The notes under the pieces: model-generated
Databases searched by the model: none
What the model was told of the DNA's origin: nothing
The model's input: the letters and a program-made list of their open reading frames with translations, nothing else
Program-made: the position numbers and the translations under genes
From: an uncultured Collinsella sp.
Lineage (GTDB): Bacteria; Actinomycetota; Coriobacteriia; Coriobacteriales; Coriobacteriaceae
Reading direction: 5' to 3'
Length of the DNA stretch: 6,066 bases
NCBI GenBank assembly: GCA_902496775.1
Contig: CABVCF010000101.1
Span: 1-6,066 of the forward strand
Shown here: positions 5,997 through 6,066 of the stretch, piece after piece
Layout: each line of letters opens with the position of its first letter
Position numbering within the stretch: position 1 is the stretch's first letter

Positions 5997-6066
5997 ATGG
6001 CTGGCGATCAGATTAAGCTCACGTCTATGACGGCCGCGAGCGGTTGAGCCGCTAAGTTGGCCCCCG
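5997..6066 (+). CDS. selD: selenide, water dikinase (selenophosphate synthase), selenocysteine-containing, 3' truncated by the window
   Basis: SelD makes selenophosphate from selenide and ATP, the selenium donor for selenocysteine and selenouridine. Only the first 23 codons are inside the window. Translation gives M-A-G-D-Q-I-K-L-T-S-M-T-A-A-S-G, then TGA at 6045-6047, then A-A-K-L-A-P with the frame still open. This aligns with the N-terminus of E. coli SelD as I know it, where L-T-Q-Y-S-H-G-A-G precedes Cys17, with Lys20 following. Here TGA is codon 17 and the conserved Lys is residue 20, so TGA sits exactly on the catalytic Cys/Sec position. Sec at this site is known in other SelD proteins. 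The reading therefore is a selenocysteine codon, not a stop. The downstream SECIS element would mostly lie beyond base 6066. The gene begins 70 bases after the activator gene on the same strand. Confidence 0.88.

Noticed and set aside
6045..6047. Reading the selD TGA as a true stop or sequencing error, making this a pseudogene or short peptide
   Set aside because: The TGA falls exactly on the known Cys/Sec position of SelD, with matching residues on both sides and the frame open after it. A random nonsense mutation there would be a large coincidence.
1..6066. CRISPR array, tRNA, rRNA or transposase
   Set aside because: I saw no spaced direct repeats of CRISPR length, no tRNA cloverleaf, no rRNA signature and no transposase motif. 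The gaps contain only the hairpins and palindromes listed.

Overview
The window is GC-rich, densely coded on the + strand, and looks like the chromosome of a strictly anaerobic actinobacterium. A member of the Coriobacteriia (Collinsella or a relative) is my best guess. It rests on strong G/C third-position bias, a lipoprotein with a combined Tat and lipobox signal, an oxygen-sensitive double-cubane reductase with its ATP-driven activator, and a selenocysteine-type SelD. The genus call is inference; no rRNA or marker gene is present.

Layout, all on +: (1) bases 1-173 are the 3' end of a double-cubane-cluster reductase gene (HgdB superfamily). (2) A 135-base gap holds two inverted repeats. (3) 309-1901 encodes a Tat/lipoprotein substrate-binding protein of the peptide/nickel class. 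(4) A strong intercistronic hairpin at 1935-1968 separates it from (5) 1987-2964 and (6) 2957-3784, the DppB-like and DppC-like permeases, whose reading frames overlap by 8 bases. (7) 3843-5006 encodes a complete double-cubane reductase (DCCP-like) that is a paralogue of the left-edge gene. (8) A 155-base gap is dominated by an 89-base imperfect palindrome. (9) 5162-5926 encodes the ASKHA-type ATPase activator that would feed electrons to the reductase. (10) From 5997 to the right edge is the start of selD, with an in-frame TGA as codon 17, exactly where SelD carries its catalytic Cys/Sec.

How the parts could work together: the activator (two Cys for one [4Fe-4S] cluster in a dimer, plus an ATP site) and the DCCP-like protein form a two-component low-potential reductase system. 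The importer lies between two paralogous reductase genes, which suggests that its cargo is a substrate of one or both reductases. SelD makes selenophosphate from selenide and ATP. Its position directly after the activator raises the possibility that this reductase system belongs to selenium metabolism. That link is inference from gene order. No ATPase subunit of the importer is in the window.

The least expected items are the selenocysteine codon in selD, which would be misread as a stop by ordinary gene calling, the importer embedded between reductase paralogues, and three sizeable structured intergenic elements.
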